Assembly (NCBI RefSeq): GCF_965230735.1
Contig: NZ_OZ246016.1
Span: 806,001 to 870,000 of the forward strand
Length of the DNA stretch: 64,000 bases
Direction of reading: 5' to 3'
Source: Motiliproteus sp965230735
Lineage (GTDB): Bacteria; Pseudomonadota; Gammaproteobacteria; Pseudomonadales; Balneatricaceae
This document shows, piece by piece, positions 43,054-51,426 of the stretch (positions within the stretch are counted from its first letter, which is position 1; every line of letters begins with the position of its first letter). Position numbers and translations under genes: made by a program. The notes beneath the pieces are model-generated. The model saw nothing but the letters and a program-made list of their open reading frames with translations. It ran no database searches and was not told the DNA's origin.

Positions 43054-43416
43054 CTAGCCGCCAAACATCGCCAGCTTCAGCTCAACCGGGTCGCCCAGCC
43101 AGTAAGCATAGGTGGTGTGATCTTCCAGGTCGTTGCCGGTGGAGGCGTGGATCAGCACGGTCAGCCCCTGCCGGTGTTGCTCCAGCCAGGGGACCAGCTG
43201 CTCAAACTCGTCCTGATTGAACTTGATCTGACAGCTCCACCTCGGATGCGGCCCTACCGGCCGTTGGTGAACCCGCCCCACCTCGAGCTGAAACCGCTCC
43301 CCGGCCTGCCGACACAGGGAGGCGGCAAACTCCAGCGTCTCGGCATCGAAATAGACATGGGCATGGTAAGCCGAGTGTTGGTTGACGGGGCGGGGGATCG
43401 GTTGGGTTTTAGACAT
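43054..43416 (-). CDS. DOPA 4,5-dioxygenase family protein
   Basis: A 120-residue protein of the small PF08883-type family. The N-terminal YHAHVYFDAET (HxH) and the GPHPRWSCQI and VLIHASTGND segments place three conserved His residues for Fe(II). Fungal and plant relatives cleave the DOPA ring; bacterial members have poorly known substrates. It lies 26 bases downstream of a putative intradiol dioxygenase on the same strand, so both may act on catechol-type compounds. Confidence 0.8.
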   Translation of the reverse strand: MSKTQPIPRPVNQHSAYHAHVYFDAETLEFAASLCRQAGERFQLEVGRVHQRPVGPHPRWSCQIKFNQDEFEQLVPWLEQHRQGLTVLIHASTGNDLEDHTTYAYWLGDPVELKLAMFGG

Positions 43417-43442
43417 GGGGTGATCAGATTGAGGCAGGGAGG

Positions 43443-44063
43443 TTAAACAACGATATCGACCTGGGTTTCGAGCAGGTTACCAGCTTCGACGAAGCGCATC
43501 GAAACGGATTCTGCCTGAGCCCGAGACATCCGACGATAGAGCCAATCTCGGTGATTATGGGGGTCGTCGGCGATATAGAACTGGGTGGTCAGCAGCTCGC
43601 GCCGACCCTGGAGCACTTTGACATGAATATGCGGTGCCCGGCCCGGATAGATCGTCGGCTTGATGGTCCGGAAGCGGTAGTGGCCGTCGGCGTCGGTGAT
43701 GTCATACCCGAACCCCTGGAAGCCGGTGTCATAAACCACATCGCGATCATCGCCGCGGTGCAGGTATTTGCCATTCACATCGCACTGCCAGATCTCCACC
43801 CGGTGATCGGCTAGCGGCAAGCCCTGGCGGTTCAACAGCCTGCCGTGTAGCTCGATAATCTCACCGCCCGCTTGCTCGACCGCCCCGGCCACCTTCACCA
43901 GATCGTTATCCACATCGTCCATCCGCATCGAGGCGGTGGGATAGAAGGGGCCTTCGGAGGCGCTGGGGGTCAAGATGGCGGCGATTACCGTGCCCGACAG
44001 CGCCGAGCCACCGGCAATAGCGGCCGAATCGATCAGGAGTTTTCTACGGGATAGAGGCTTCAT
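43443..44063 (-). CDS. Exported intradiol-dioxygenase-like protein
   Basis: A 206-residue protein with a twin-arginine-type signal (SRRKLLIDSAAIAGGSALSG) and a protocatechuate 3,4-dioxygenase-like beta-sandwich. EGPFYP, WQCDVNGKYLHRGDDRD, the GFQGFGYDITDADGHYRFRT segment and APHIHVKV provide the expected two Tyr and two His iron ligands. Tat export would place a catechol-cleaving enzyme in the periplasm, which is unusual for ring-cleavage pathways but known for this single-subunit group. Substrate unknown; it is paired with the DOPA-dioxygenase-like gene. Confidence 0.78.
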   Translation of the reverse strand: MKPLSRRKLLIDSAAIAGGSALSGTVIAAILTPSASEGPFYPTASMRMDDVDNDLVKVAGAVEQAGGEIIELHGRLLNRQGLPLADHRVEIWQCDVNGKYLHRGDDRDVVYDTGFQGFGYDITDADGHYRFRTIKPTIYPGRAPHIHVKVLQGRRELLTTQFYIADDPHNHRDWLYRRMSRAQAESVSMRFVEAGNLLETQVDIVV

Positions 44064-44328
44064 GGTTTAGGGCTTCACTACGGTTGTTGCCGGGCACCCT
44101 AAGTGTAGTTGCCCTCGACAGCGGCTGCGCCCAGCCGCAGACCGGGCTGGTAAGCAAGCCAGTAGAGCCATAAGCCCCTACAAAATAAAAGGAATATGGG
44201 TAGACCAAGGTATTGCTGCGCCGCAGCAAGAAAGCTGATAGTTTTGACCTCAACATCGAAACGGAACCACGACAAACCGTACATAAACGAAATCTAGGAT
44301 GAAGTCAGATTTCAACGCCGAGGTGACA

Positions 44329-44619
44329 ATGGCTGGCTTCAATTTAAACTGTGTCTGCAACAGCGATCTCGACCGCATCGCCTTCTACGCCCGTCGACGT
44401 TTCCTGGAAGGTATCGACACCATCACCCTGATGGAGCAAGCCAGCAACGAGCAGGAAAAGCGTGAAATCGCCTACGCCGCGCTGTTGGATCTGGATGACG
44501 ACAGCATCCGAAGACTTAACCTACTGGCTTGTGACAACAGCGGCTGCAAGGCCGACAGCTACCGCCGGGAGCTGCAGCAGATGCTGGCTGGATCACAGGG
44601 GAGAGTGGTTGGGTTTTAG
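44329..44619 (+). CDS. Small hypothetical protein
   Basis: A 96-residue helical, acidic protein that I do not recognise. It contains four Cys, including CVC near the N-terminus and a CDNSGC pair in the C-terminal half, which could bind a metal. The ATG at 44329 has GAGGTGA upstream; an ATG at 44299 has no spacing for a ribosome site. GC content is host-like, and the gene marks the left edge of the AT-richer island that starts 7 bases later with vsr. Confidence 0.6.
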   Translation: MAGFNLNCVCNSDLDRIAFYARRRFLEGIDTITLMEQASNEQEKREIAYAALLDLDDDSIRRLNLLACDNSGCKADSYRRELQQMLAGSQGRVVGF

Positions 44620-44625
44620 TGTGAC

Positions 44626-45045
44626 TTAGAATCGTTTTAAATCAGAAGAGAGTCGTGCCAAACGTCTACTTCTGTTATGTGAGAATAATTGGCATTCCCA
44701 CACAATAAATACTCTCCAGCCATTTGAGCGAAGCGTTTTAGTTGCACGACGGTCTCTTTTACGGTTGTCGTCAAACTTTTGCTGCCAGAATTGCTGATTT
44801 GTCTTGGGTACCCTGCTCCTATCACATGCACGATGATGATGCCAGAAACAGCCGTGAACAAAGATTACAGCTTTGTACTTGGGTAAGACCATGTCAGGCT
44901 TTCCAGGTAGATCCCTACGATGCAATTGGTACCGGAAGCCCAGTTTGTGAAGGTACCTCCTTACTACCATCTCAGGTTGTGTATCTCTAGATTTTATTCT
45001 GGACATCAGCTTTGCGCGCCCATGTTTTGATATGATATCGGCCAT
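44626..45045 (-). CDS. vsr: Very short patch repair endonuclease
   Basis: Nicks DNA next to T:G mismatches that arise when 5-methylcytosine deaminates, protecting sites of the paired methyltransferase. The 139 residues include the family start MSRIKSRDTQPEM, the active-site strand LPGKPDMVLPKYKAVIFVHG (catalytic Asp) and CFWHHH with the zinc and catalytic His residues, and WECQL at the end. It is divergent from the cytosine methyltransferase gene, 64 bases away. AT-rich codon use compared with the chromosome suggests acquisition. Confidence 0.93.
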   Translation of the reverse strand: MADIISKHGRAKLMSRIKSRDTQPEMVVRRYLHKLGFRYQLHRRDLPGKPDMVLPKYKAVIFVHGCFWHHHRACDRSRVPKTNQQFWQQKFDDNRKRDRRATKTLRSNGWRVFIVWECQLFSHNRSRRLARLSSDLKRF

Positions 45046-45109
45046 TTTTCCACGAACTCATATACAGCTCTTTAGTTGTTGGGTTATGTAAACAGTGGTT
45101 CCAGATTAA

Positions 45110-47146
45110 ATGCACCAGCAAATCCCTGTTATTGATATCTTTGCAGGCCCTGGAGGGTTGAGCGAAGGTTTCTCATCTTTTTATGTAAAAGCTGATGAAT
45201 GTTTGCGTTCCCATCCCTTCAAGGTAGCGCTTTCGATAGAGAAAGAAACAACTGCGCATCAAACGCTTAGATTGAGAGCTTTCTTGAGATGGTTCATTTA
45301 TAAAAATAGAGAGCAAGAGCCCCCTGAGGTTTATGTCGACTATGTACGAGCCATGAATCGAGAGGAGAAGACAGCGAAGGCGGTCTTCCTGCGTGAGTTG
45401 CTTCACCCTCAAGCAGACATGTCAGAGATTGAGGCTGCTACGGTTGATCAGCAGGCGGCTCTTTTTGAACAAGCTTATGGGGATCGATGGAGAGAGTTTG
45501 AGTCCTCTTATGCATTACATATTCAAGAAATACTGAGCGCGGCAGACTTCGCTCGGAAAGAGGCCTGCCAAGTAGAGCTTGGAGAAGCTGAGGACGAATA
45601 TGTAAAAGACTTGGTGATGTCTGCTATCGAACGAGAAGTTGGAGAGCTGGACTCAGGCAAGCCGTTTGTTCTAATAGGAGGCCCTCCTTGCCAAGCATTT
45701 TCCCATGCTGGCAGAGCTCGGTTGAAAAATACCGTCGTAACCGCTTATGAAGAAGATGTTGAGACGTGGAGCCAAGACAAGGACAAGCGTACTTGGCTAT
45801 ATCGGGAATATTTGAAGGTCCTTGATTATGGGCAGCCTGCTTTGTTTGTCATGGAGAACGTTACGGGCATGCAAAGTGCCAAGATCACAACCGAAGACGG
45901 ACATAAGGAGTTGGCTTGGAAGCATATAATACGCCACCTTCAATATCCCAAGGGGGCTTTGTATCCAGATCCAGGTGAGAACACCGATAAGGATGAATAC
46001 CTCATTTTCTCATTAGAGGACTTTTCTCTTTATTTTGATGGCACTGAAGATAGCTTCACGCGTGTAAGCAAGAGGGCTAAGGACTTTGTCGTGAAGGCTT
46101 CCGATCACGGCGTTCCCCAAGACAGGAAACGTGTGATCCTTTTGGGAATTCGCAAAGACCTAGTAAGTGATAGCGAAGTGCTGGAAAGGTTGGAGCATTT
46201 GGCACTGAAGCGTAGCCCTGGAAATGAGCGAGCTACAGTTGCTGATGTCATGTCTGACCTTCCGAAGCTTCAAAGCACGTTAGGTAGTCGTTATACGGGT
46301 GAGAAGTATCCAGACAGAATCAAGTATGGCCCTGATAACCGAGACCTTTGGACTGAGACAGTTGCGGAGCAGATAGGGCTGCTGATGCAATCCTGTGACG
46401 AGATTGCAGAGATAGAAAAAGAAGATGTTGCAGAACCGCAGCAAGTGGAGTTGTTAGCATCTGAGATAAAACATAAGCGCCCTGTTCATTTTGATGTCGG
46501 TACCAAGTTGGACGATTGCTTAGACTTTATTCAAAACCCAGCCAAAGGAATGCCTGCAATAGCTTTTGAAAAGGATGGCTCGGTCCAATCTTGGGAATGT
46601 CATGTTGGTGATTATAATCCACACCTTCTGGAGACTTGGTATACGCAGTATTGGAATCAGTCCTTGGTGCTGAACCACTCCGCAAGGCCTCATATGGATA
46701 CTGATTTGGGCCGCTACATATACTCTGCTGCTTTTGCAGACGTTAAAGATCAAAGAAGAGAAAAAACAAAGCCTCAAGCGCGATTAGCTCAATATGAAGC
46801 AGTATCAAGCCTTGGATTGATAAATTTGATACCCAACCATAAGAACAAAAAGGACTTTGTGGATCGCTTTAAGGTTCAGCGGGCAAACTACCCTTCTTAT
46901 ACGGTTACTAGTCATATCTCCAAGGATGGGCATTACTTCATCCATCCAGACCCGGCGCAATGTAGAAGTTTGACGGTTCGAGAAGCCGCGCGCCTTCAGA
47001 CTTTCCCAGATAATTACTTTTTTGAAGGCGAGCGAACTAATCAGTTCACCCAGGTTGGTAATGCGGTTCCGCCTCTTTTGGCTAAAGAGATTGCGAACGT
47101 TGTCTTTGATATATGGCAGTTACTTATCAACAAAAGGCATGGTTAG
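45110..47146 (+). CDS. DNA (cytosine-5-)-methyltransferase
   Basis: A 678-residue C5 methyltransferase, longer than Dcm (472). Motif I VIDIFAGPGGLSEGF (residues 6-20), motif IV GGPPCQAFSHAGR with the catalytic Cys (near 195), motif VI ENVTGM, motif VIII QDRKRVILLGI, and motifs IX-X ending QVGNAVPPLLAKEIA are all visible. A long insertion between motifs I and IV (about 30-180) is unusual. No ribosome site is obvious. The vsr pairing implies the product is a 5mC mark. Recognition sequence is unknown. Confidence 0.92.
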   Translation: MHQQIPVIDIFAGPGGLSEGFSSFYVKADECLRSHPFKVALSIEKETTAHQTLRLRAFLRWFIYKNREQEPPEVYVDYVRAMNREEKTAKAVFLRELLHPQADMSEIEAATVDQQAALFEQAYGDRWREFESSYALHIQEILSAADFARKEACQVELGEAEDEYVKDLVMSAIEREVGELDSGKPFVLIGGPPCQAFSHAGRARLKNTVVTAYEEDVETWSQDKDKRTWLYREYLKVLDYGQPALFVMENVTGMQSAKITTEDGHKELAWKHIIRHLQYPKGALYPDPGENTDKDEYLIFSLEDFSLYFDGTEDSFTRVSKRAKDFVVKASDHGVPQDRKRVILLGIRKDLVSDSEVLERLEHLALKRSPGNERATVADVMSDLPKLQSTLGSRYTGEKYPDRIKYGPDNRDLWTETVAEQIGLLMQSCDEIAEIEKEDVAEPQQVELLASEIKHKRPVHFDVGTKLDDCLDFIQNPAKGMPAIAFEKDGSVQSWECHVGDYNPHLLETWYTQYWNQSLVLNHSARPHMDTDLGRYIYSAAFADVKDQRREKTKPQARLAQYEAVSSLGLINLIPNHKNKKDFVDRFKVQRANYPSYTVTSHISKDGHYFIHPDPAQCRSLTVREAARLQTFPDNYFFEGERTNQFTQVGNAVPPLLAKEIANVVFDIWQLLINKRHG

Positions 47147-47212
47147 GAGTCATCTAACTATGCCCTATTGTTGCTTCTTATGAGTATGAAAACTCGCAAC
47201 AGAAGTATGCCG

Positions 47213-47938
47213 TTAAGTGCTCAGCTGCTCCTTGAAACGGTCAAATTCAGGGGGAAGTAGCCCCACGATTTGATCGCCGGTCATTGCCATGAAGTCAAAG
47301 GTCTTCTCAAACTGGCGGAGAACCTTGGTCAATCGTCGTGGGCTGCTGCCGCCAGCCCCTCGTTTTCGCTTCTGGTGTTCATTATCCCAAAAGAGTTGGT
47401 AGATCGCATCTAGCATGGAGGGATTCGTGATAAGCGTTTGGGTAGCAGCGATTTGTGCCCATAGCTCGCCAGGGGTATTCACTTGGCCTGTTAGAAGCAC
47501 TACCAGCTCATCCTCTTTGTCCCGGTGGGCAGCATAAACTTGCCAAATAGACGCGAGATAATGCCGGTAGTAACGCCGCCAGTTATCGGGCTCTGCGATC
47601 CAGATAGGTATCTCACCGGGTTTGTACTTGCTACCGGATTTCTTGCAGAGCCGATAAAACAGGTAGGCTGAGCACCAGGTCCAGAACCCCCAGTCTCTTT
47701 CCGCTGAAGCTAGGTCAAGATCGGAGACAACCTGGTCCAGCCCTTTGGCTGTTGAGAGGCAGTCATCCAGGTTCAGTTCATCCAGCATCTTCGTATCGCC
47801 ACCGATAGTCTCGGCAAACTCCGAGGGAATCAGCAGTTCGTTTGGAAATTCCTGTGGTGAATCTGTCTTATGACTATCTATAAATTCTATGAAGCGAAGC
47901 TTGCCTTTATCCGTCATGCGCATAATTTTCATTTCCAT
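47213..47938 (-). CDS. DUF6339-like protein of the GHKL operon
   Basis: A 241-residue, Trp-rich protein; from memory it fits DUF6339, whose members occur beside methyltransferases and GHKL ATPases. The conserved-looking core is WGFWTWCSAYLFYRL, WRRYYRHYLASIWQVY and ITNPSMLDAIYQLFWDNE, followed by RRLTKVLRQFEKTFDFMAM and LLPPEFDRF at the end. No nuclease motif is evident. It is the last gene of the four-gene operon, overlapping the gene before it by 10 bases, and is convergent with the methyltransferase gene. Confidence 0.7.
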   Translation of the reverse strand: MEMKIMRMTDKGKLRFIEFIDSHKTDSPQEFPNELLIPSEFAETIGGDTKMLDELNLDDCLSTAKGLDQVVSDLDLASAERDWGFWTWCSAYLFYRLCKKSGSKYKPGEIPIWIAEPDNWRRYYRHYLASIWQVYAAHRDKEDELVVLLTGQVNTPGELWAQIAATQTLITNPSMLDAIYQLFWDNEHQKRKRGAGGSSPRRLTKVLRQFEKTFDFMAMTGDQIVGLLPPEFDRFKEQLST

Positions 47939-48690
47939 GCTCCTGCGGCAAAGTCATCAATGGCCTGCTGGCGTATCCCTATGATTTTGGTCAGCATTCT
48001 GACTGCATTGTCGAGCCACTCCTCATTATCATCCGAGTCTGGATCTGGAGTTCCTGCTCCGATTTGTTTAGTGAATAGCAGCCAGCGAGTGGATAGTTCC
48101 TCTGGATCAGACAGTTCATGATCCCAGCCATCATCAGAGAGTATCTTGGTTAGGATTTGGCGCATTGCAACGGGCCAGATGAAAGCTTTGAACATTACTG
48201 AGCGAACCACTTGGTCGCGACTTCCCAGCTCTCGTTCAATCTCGAGTACAACTTTTTGGTCTCCCCAGCCTACTCTCCAGAGCACTCCATATGGAGCAAG
48301 GTCTACGCTAGATACTGGTAAAATACTCTGTTGGTTGCCATCAAGTTCGTCGTCCTTGTTGTAGGGTTTAATATTCTCCGCGATTCCTAACAAGGTGCCC
48401 TTGGATTCATCGACGACCTTAACCCTGAAGTCCAAGCCTTCCGCATCGTCGAACTCTTCAAGCTCTATAGAGTTGCGTCTGACGCTGTTCGATGCCTCCC
48501 CTAGTCGTATCCGCATGAAGCGGGTTTTGCTTTGGGGCTCCAGAAAGACGGTATCGCTGAGTGAAAACTCGTATCCCGATAGGTCTATTGCTACGTTAAC
48601 AGCTGGTTTGTCATTGAAGTCCCCCGTTAGACGGATCTTCACATCCTCTCGGAGAATCTTTTTACGACCGGTATAGTTAAATCGCTTCAT
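47929..48690 (-). CDS. Unrecognised 253-residue protein of the GHKL operon
   Basis: I cannot assign a family. The N-terminal half (1-120) looks like beta strands (LTGDFNDKPAVNVAIDLSGY, VFLEPQSKTRFMRIRLGE), and the C-terminal half is helical with an acidic loop PDPDSDDNEEWLDNA near 220. No catalytic motif stands out. It overlaps the GHKL ATPase gene by 14 bases and the DUF6339-like gene by 10, so the three are translationally coupled and probably form one complex. Confidence 0.7.
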   Translation of the reverse strand: MKRFNYTGRKKILREDVKIRLTGDFNDKPAVNVAIDLSGYEFSLSDTVFLEPQSKTRFMRIRLGEASNSVRRNSIELEEFDDAEGLDFRVKVVDESKGTLLGIAENIKPYNKDDELDGNQQSILPVSSVDLAPYGVLWRVGWGDQKVVLEIERELGSRDQVVRSVMFKAFIWPVAMRQILTKILSDDGWDHELSDPEELSTRWLLFTKQIGAGTPDPDSDDNEEWLDNAVRMLTKIIGIRQQAIDDFAAGAWK

Positions 48691-50662
48691 CGAGCAATAC
48701 CTCCGAATCTACGTCGACGATAATGTCCCTGAGGGTGTCGAATCCTCTGACGGAAAGCTTGAAATCATTGTTTTCGGCTTCAAACTCTATGGTGTTGCCT
48801 TCGATCACGACGTTAAGTATGTTTTCTGTTTCGGGTTTGCAGACATTTTTTGCCCTGCTGAAGTCGAAGTCCCTCTTATCCCAGTTTTTGAGCGCTTTAG
48901 CTTTTGAGGCTCCAACAAAGTCATAGGCGACCTTGACCCTATACCTACGCCTATTCTTTAGTTGCTCCTTAGGCCCCTGAACCACAAACCCTTCGCTGGA
49001 TTTGTTGAGACGGTAAGTCCGGGGCTTTGATGGTGGTATTGGATCAACCGGCGGTGGAGAATCTGGCCCAGAGTTCTCTTTTTTGGCGCGTTTTCTGGAT
49101 TCAGGAACGTCTTCATCATTTTCTGGGAGGTCGAGAAAAAATATGTCCGATAGAATCGCAGTATCTTCTTCATCATCACCCTGATTCATCAGATTAAGAA
49201 GCTTGCTTACTGAAAGTCTTACGAAGTCTATGGTTTTAGACCCCCATCGGTATTTCCCTTTAAACTTGACCGCGTTTTTCTCCCATTCGGTGTGAGCTGG
49301 GTTTTCCGCGTCACCGAGTAAAGTTGCAATCGCTCCCGGCTCGATTACCACCATACTGGTATAGCCTTGGATCTTGGGAACACGGGCTTCGGGGATGATA
49401 ATTCCCTCGCGAACAAATTCAGGCTTACGATTCGTGTCGCTCGTATCCCTAGACAGAAAGATTTCAAAGTACGTCTTTTTGGCTTCTGTAGCCTGCTCTT
49501 CCTTCACGTACAAGGGACAGCGGATGCAAACGATAGTCCCGCTTTTAGTCAGCTCATCATGGATTTTCGTCGCGACTTCTTTAGGCAAGTAGTCTTTGTC
49601 CCATACAGGAAGCTTTGGGGTTTCTGGTAGGTTTAGTTCTACCGTTAGGTAATCTTTTTCTGTCAATGCCTTATGGGCCAAGGTGGCATAGGGGGCAATC
49701 TTCAGTAGTTGGTCCGGCGCTAGGAGTTCGTCTAAATTTTTATGGATGCTTGTTGGATCTATGGTTCGAGACAAGCCGTTTTCAACTACTTCGACTATCA
49801 GCTGGTTGTTCAGGATGGGCCAGAAATATTCTCGAACGACATGCTCGGACAGTATGTCAGCCGTTACCTCAGGCTGAATGTAGGGCATGATCAGTGACAA
49901 TCCGGATTGGTTGCTTGTCCTAGCTAGCCCGAAATCACTCGCGAGTTGTGCAAATAGATTGTTGTCTTCGACTGGAAGTTGAAAATAATCGTTCTCACTG
50001 TCCTGTTCGAATCGTCCCCACCAACCATCGGGAGTGAAGCGTATATCATCGACTTGGTGAGATTTAAGTACGCTCTGGCCTGCGATCAGGCACCGTCCAT
50101 CAGTGCTGCGAACGGTAGCGGCAATAAACATCCTAATTTGGCTGGTGTATGGGAAAACATATTTACCTATGCCATGGCGCCCACGTTCGCCTTCCTGTTT
50201 GCCGGATTGCCCTTCGGCGCGCATGAAGAAGTAAAAAGAGTTTCCCGCTTCTTCATCAAAGGCTAGCTCATCGCCGACAAGGCCTTGAGTGTTGAAGTCT
50301 TCGTATGCGAGGTATCGGCAATCAGCAGTTTTGGTGGGTGGCGATTGTAGCCCGTTGCCATCGGCGTTGAAGTGCAACCAAGCACCGTCCGGAATATAGC
50401 GCATCATCACACCGTTATCTGCCTGGTGTGATCCAATGGAAAAGCGCACTTTCACTGGTTCGGGTGAAAGTCGATCCTCTTTGGCATCCAGTGAATTTTG
50501 AATCGCCTCACGGACAAGAGCATGAGTGTCATCCTCGATGCTGGAGTTGGTGAAAAAGCTTGCCTGCATCGGGTCCCGAGACTTTTGGCTTCTCCTCTTC
50601 GGCTCAAACCTCCATTGAGCTAGAGTGTTCCCAGAATCATCACAGCTTGAATAGTTCATCAT
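48677..50662 (-). CDS. GHKL-type ATPase (MutL/MORC/Hsp90-like fold)
   Basis: A 661-residue protein with an N-terminal GHKL ATP-binding domain (about 40-230): ALVREAIQNSLDA gives the catalytic Glu and Mg-binding Asn of motif I, an Asp-containing strand at YLAYEDFNTQGL gives motif II, and GERGRHGIGKYVF is the ATP lid. The remainder (about 230-660) is a transducer-like region and a strand-rich tail with an acidic, Pro-rich linker (near 530-560). Such ATPases occur in restriction-modification neighbourhoods. ATG at 50662 has GGGAG at good spacing; the frame stays open to 50683. It overlaps the small upstream gene by 23 bases. Confidence 0.8.
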   Translation of the reverse strand: MMNYSSCDDSGNTLAQWRFEPKRRSQKSRDPMQASFFTNSSIEDDTHALVREAIQNSLDAKEDRLSPEPVKVRFSIGSHQADNGVMMRYIPDGAWLHFNADGNGLQSPPTKTADCRYLAYEDFNTQGLVGDELAFDEEAGNSFYFFMRAEGQSGKQEGERGRHGIGKYVFPYTSQIRMFIAATVRSTDGRCLIAGQSVLKSHQVDDIRFTPDGWWGRFEQDSENDYFQLPVEDNNLFAQLASDFGLARTSNQSGLSLIMPYIQPEVTADILSEHVVREYFWPILNNQLIVEVVENGLSRTIDPTSIHKNLDELLAPDQLLKIAPYATLAHKALTEKDYLTVELNLPETPKLPVWDKDYLPKEVATKIHDELTKSGTIVCIRCPLYVKEEQATEAKKTYFEIFLSRDTSDTNRKPEFVREGIIIPEARVPKIQGYTSMVVIEPGAIATLLGDAENPAHTEWEKNAVKFKGKYRWGSKTIDFVRLSVSKLLNLMNQGDDEEDTAILSDIFFLDLPENDEDVPESRKRAKKENSGPDSPPPVDPIPPSKPRTYRLNKSSEGFVVQGPKEQLKNRRRYRVKVAYDFVGASKAKALKNWDKRDFDFSRAKNVCKPETENILNVVIEGNTIEFEAENNDFKLSVRGFDTLRDIIVDVDSEVLLDEAI

Positions 50663-50867
50663 CAGTCTCTCCCTTTGCGTCAAAGCGGGCCTTCATTTCT
50701 TCCGTGGCCTTTTTGAGTGCTGCATAGATCTTTTTTACGTCTTGGTCTGTGTACGAGTAGTTGCTTCTATTCGAAAGGTTTCCAATAAGTCTGATGTCCT
50801 TTAGTGTTCTTTGTACCCTCTTTTCTGCGAGCTCTACAAACTTTTCTCTTGACCTGGTTTCAGCCAT
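50640..50867 (-). CDS. Small first protein of the GHKL operon
   Basis: A 75-residue basic, helical protein (SREKFVELAEKRVQRTLKDI, then IGNLSNRSNYSYTDQDVKKI) that I recall only as a recurrent hypothetical protein. The layout of two helices with a YTDQDVKKI segment could bind DNA or act as an adaptor; this is a guess. GGAG lies 8 bases before the ATG. It opens the operon, and its promoter must lie in the AT-rich region beyond 50,880. Confidence 0.65.
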   Translation of the reverse strand: MAETRSREKFVELAEKRVQRTLKDIRLIGNLSNRSNYSYTDQDVKKIYAALKKATEEMKARFDAKGETDDELFKL

Positions 50868-51159
50868 GATTTTTCTCCATGTACTGTGATTTATGCAGAT
50901 AGTAATGGCTGCAGTATATATGTCAAATATACTTGCGCTTATGTGGGTATATCGTTCGCTTTTAACACATATATTGTGCCTTTGGTGCAGAGTGTTTCCT
51001 GTGATGTGGCTCTATTAGGAGCAGGTGGCTGAAATGAGTTGTAGAACTTTGACTGTGTAGGCTGGGCCGATGTATCCAGTCATGGCTAGACAATGGCGTT
51101 GGATTACTGAGAGAAGATCGTGCCAAAATAAATGAAGGGGCATTTATTTTCTGAAAGTA
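50868..51159. other. AT-rich region upstream of the GHKL operon
   Basis: About 290 bases without a gene. Several TATA-like stretches around 50,915-50,985 (for example TATATATG and ACATATATTG) probably include the operon promoter. No integrase gene or clear direct repeat of the ssrA 3' end was found. Confidence 0.4.
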
Positions 51160-51390
51160 ATCAATGGATCGAACCCTTACCTTTTTTTACTGTGTCTAAT
51201 CTACTAAGAAGAGAGGGGCTTTCTAGCGGTAGCTTTAGCTGGCGGGGTTGCTCGCTCAATCTTTTAGGATTGAGCTCGTCCCTCCCTGTGGTCGGGACCG
51301 TCGTCGCAGGCTCCGACGTCCTGCGCCTTCGCCGGTGGCGACGAAGGCTTGTGAACCCGCTTCTTGGGTTCAAGTCCGGATCTTCCAAAT
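51160..51390. other. GC-rich noncoding element beside ssrA
   Basis: Abrupt return to high GC, with several local inverted repeats (CTCAATC/GATTGAG at about 51,255-51,276; GAACCC-GCTTCTT-GGGTTC at about 51,353-51,371) and a tRNA-3'-end-like segment GGGTTCAAGTCCGGATC on the plus strand. An Arg-rich open frame on the minus strand (51,161-51,388) looks spurious. The T-arm-like segment shares GGGTTCAAGTCC with ssrA but in opposite orientation. Possibly the scar of an island end or tRNA-like relic. Confidence 0.4.
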
Positions 51391-51392
51391 AA

Positions 51393-51421
51393 AAAAGGCC
51401 ACCCCAGAGGGGTAGCCTTTT
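51393..51421 (-). terminator. ssrA terminator
   Basis: AAAAGGC-ACCCC pairs with GGGGT-GCCTTTT around an AGA loop with one internal mismatch, with A-run and T-run on the two sides. It starts 6 bases past the tmRNA CCA end. Confidence 0.88.
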
Positions 51422-51426
51422 CTATT

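Noticed and set aside
44044..44256. 70-residue minus-strand frame upstream of the intradiol-dioxygenase gene
   Set aside because: No family resemblance, no ribosome site, and it overlaps the start of the real gene.
51340..51385. Possible tRNA on the plus strand ending GGGTTCAAGTCCGGATC
   Set aside because: The T-arm looks plausible but no matching D-arm, anticodon arm or acceptor 5' strand could be found.
51161..51388. 75-residue Arg-rich minus-strand frame next to ssrA
   Set aside because: RRHRRRRR-type composition from GC-rich repeats, no ribosome site.
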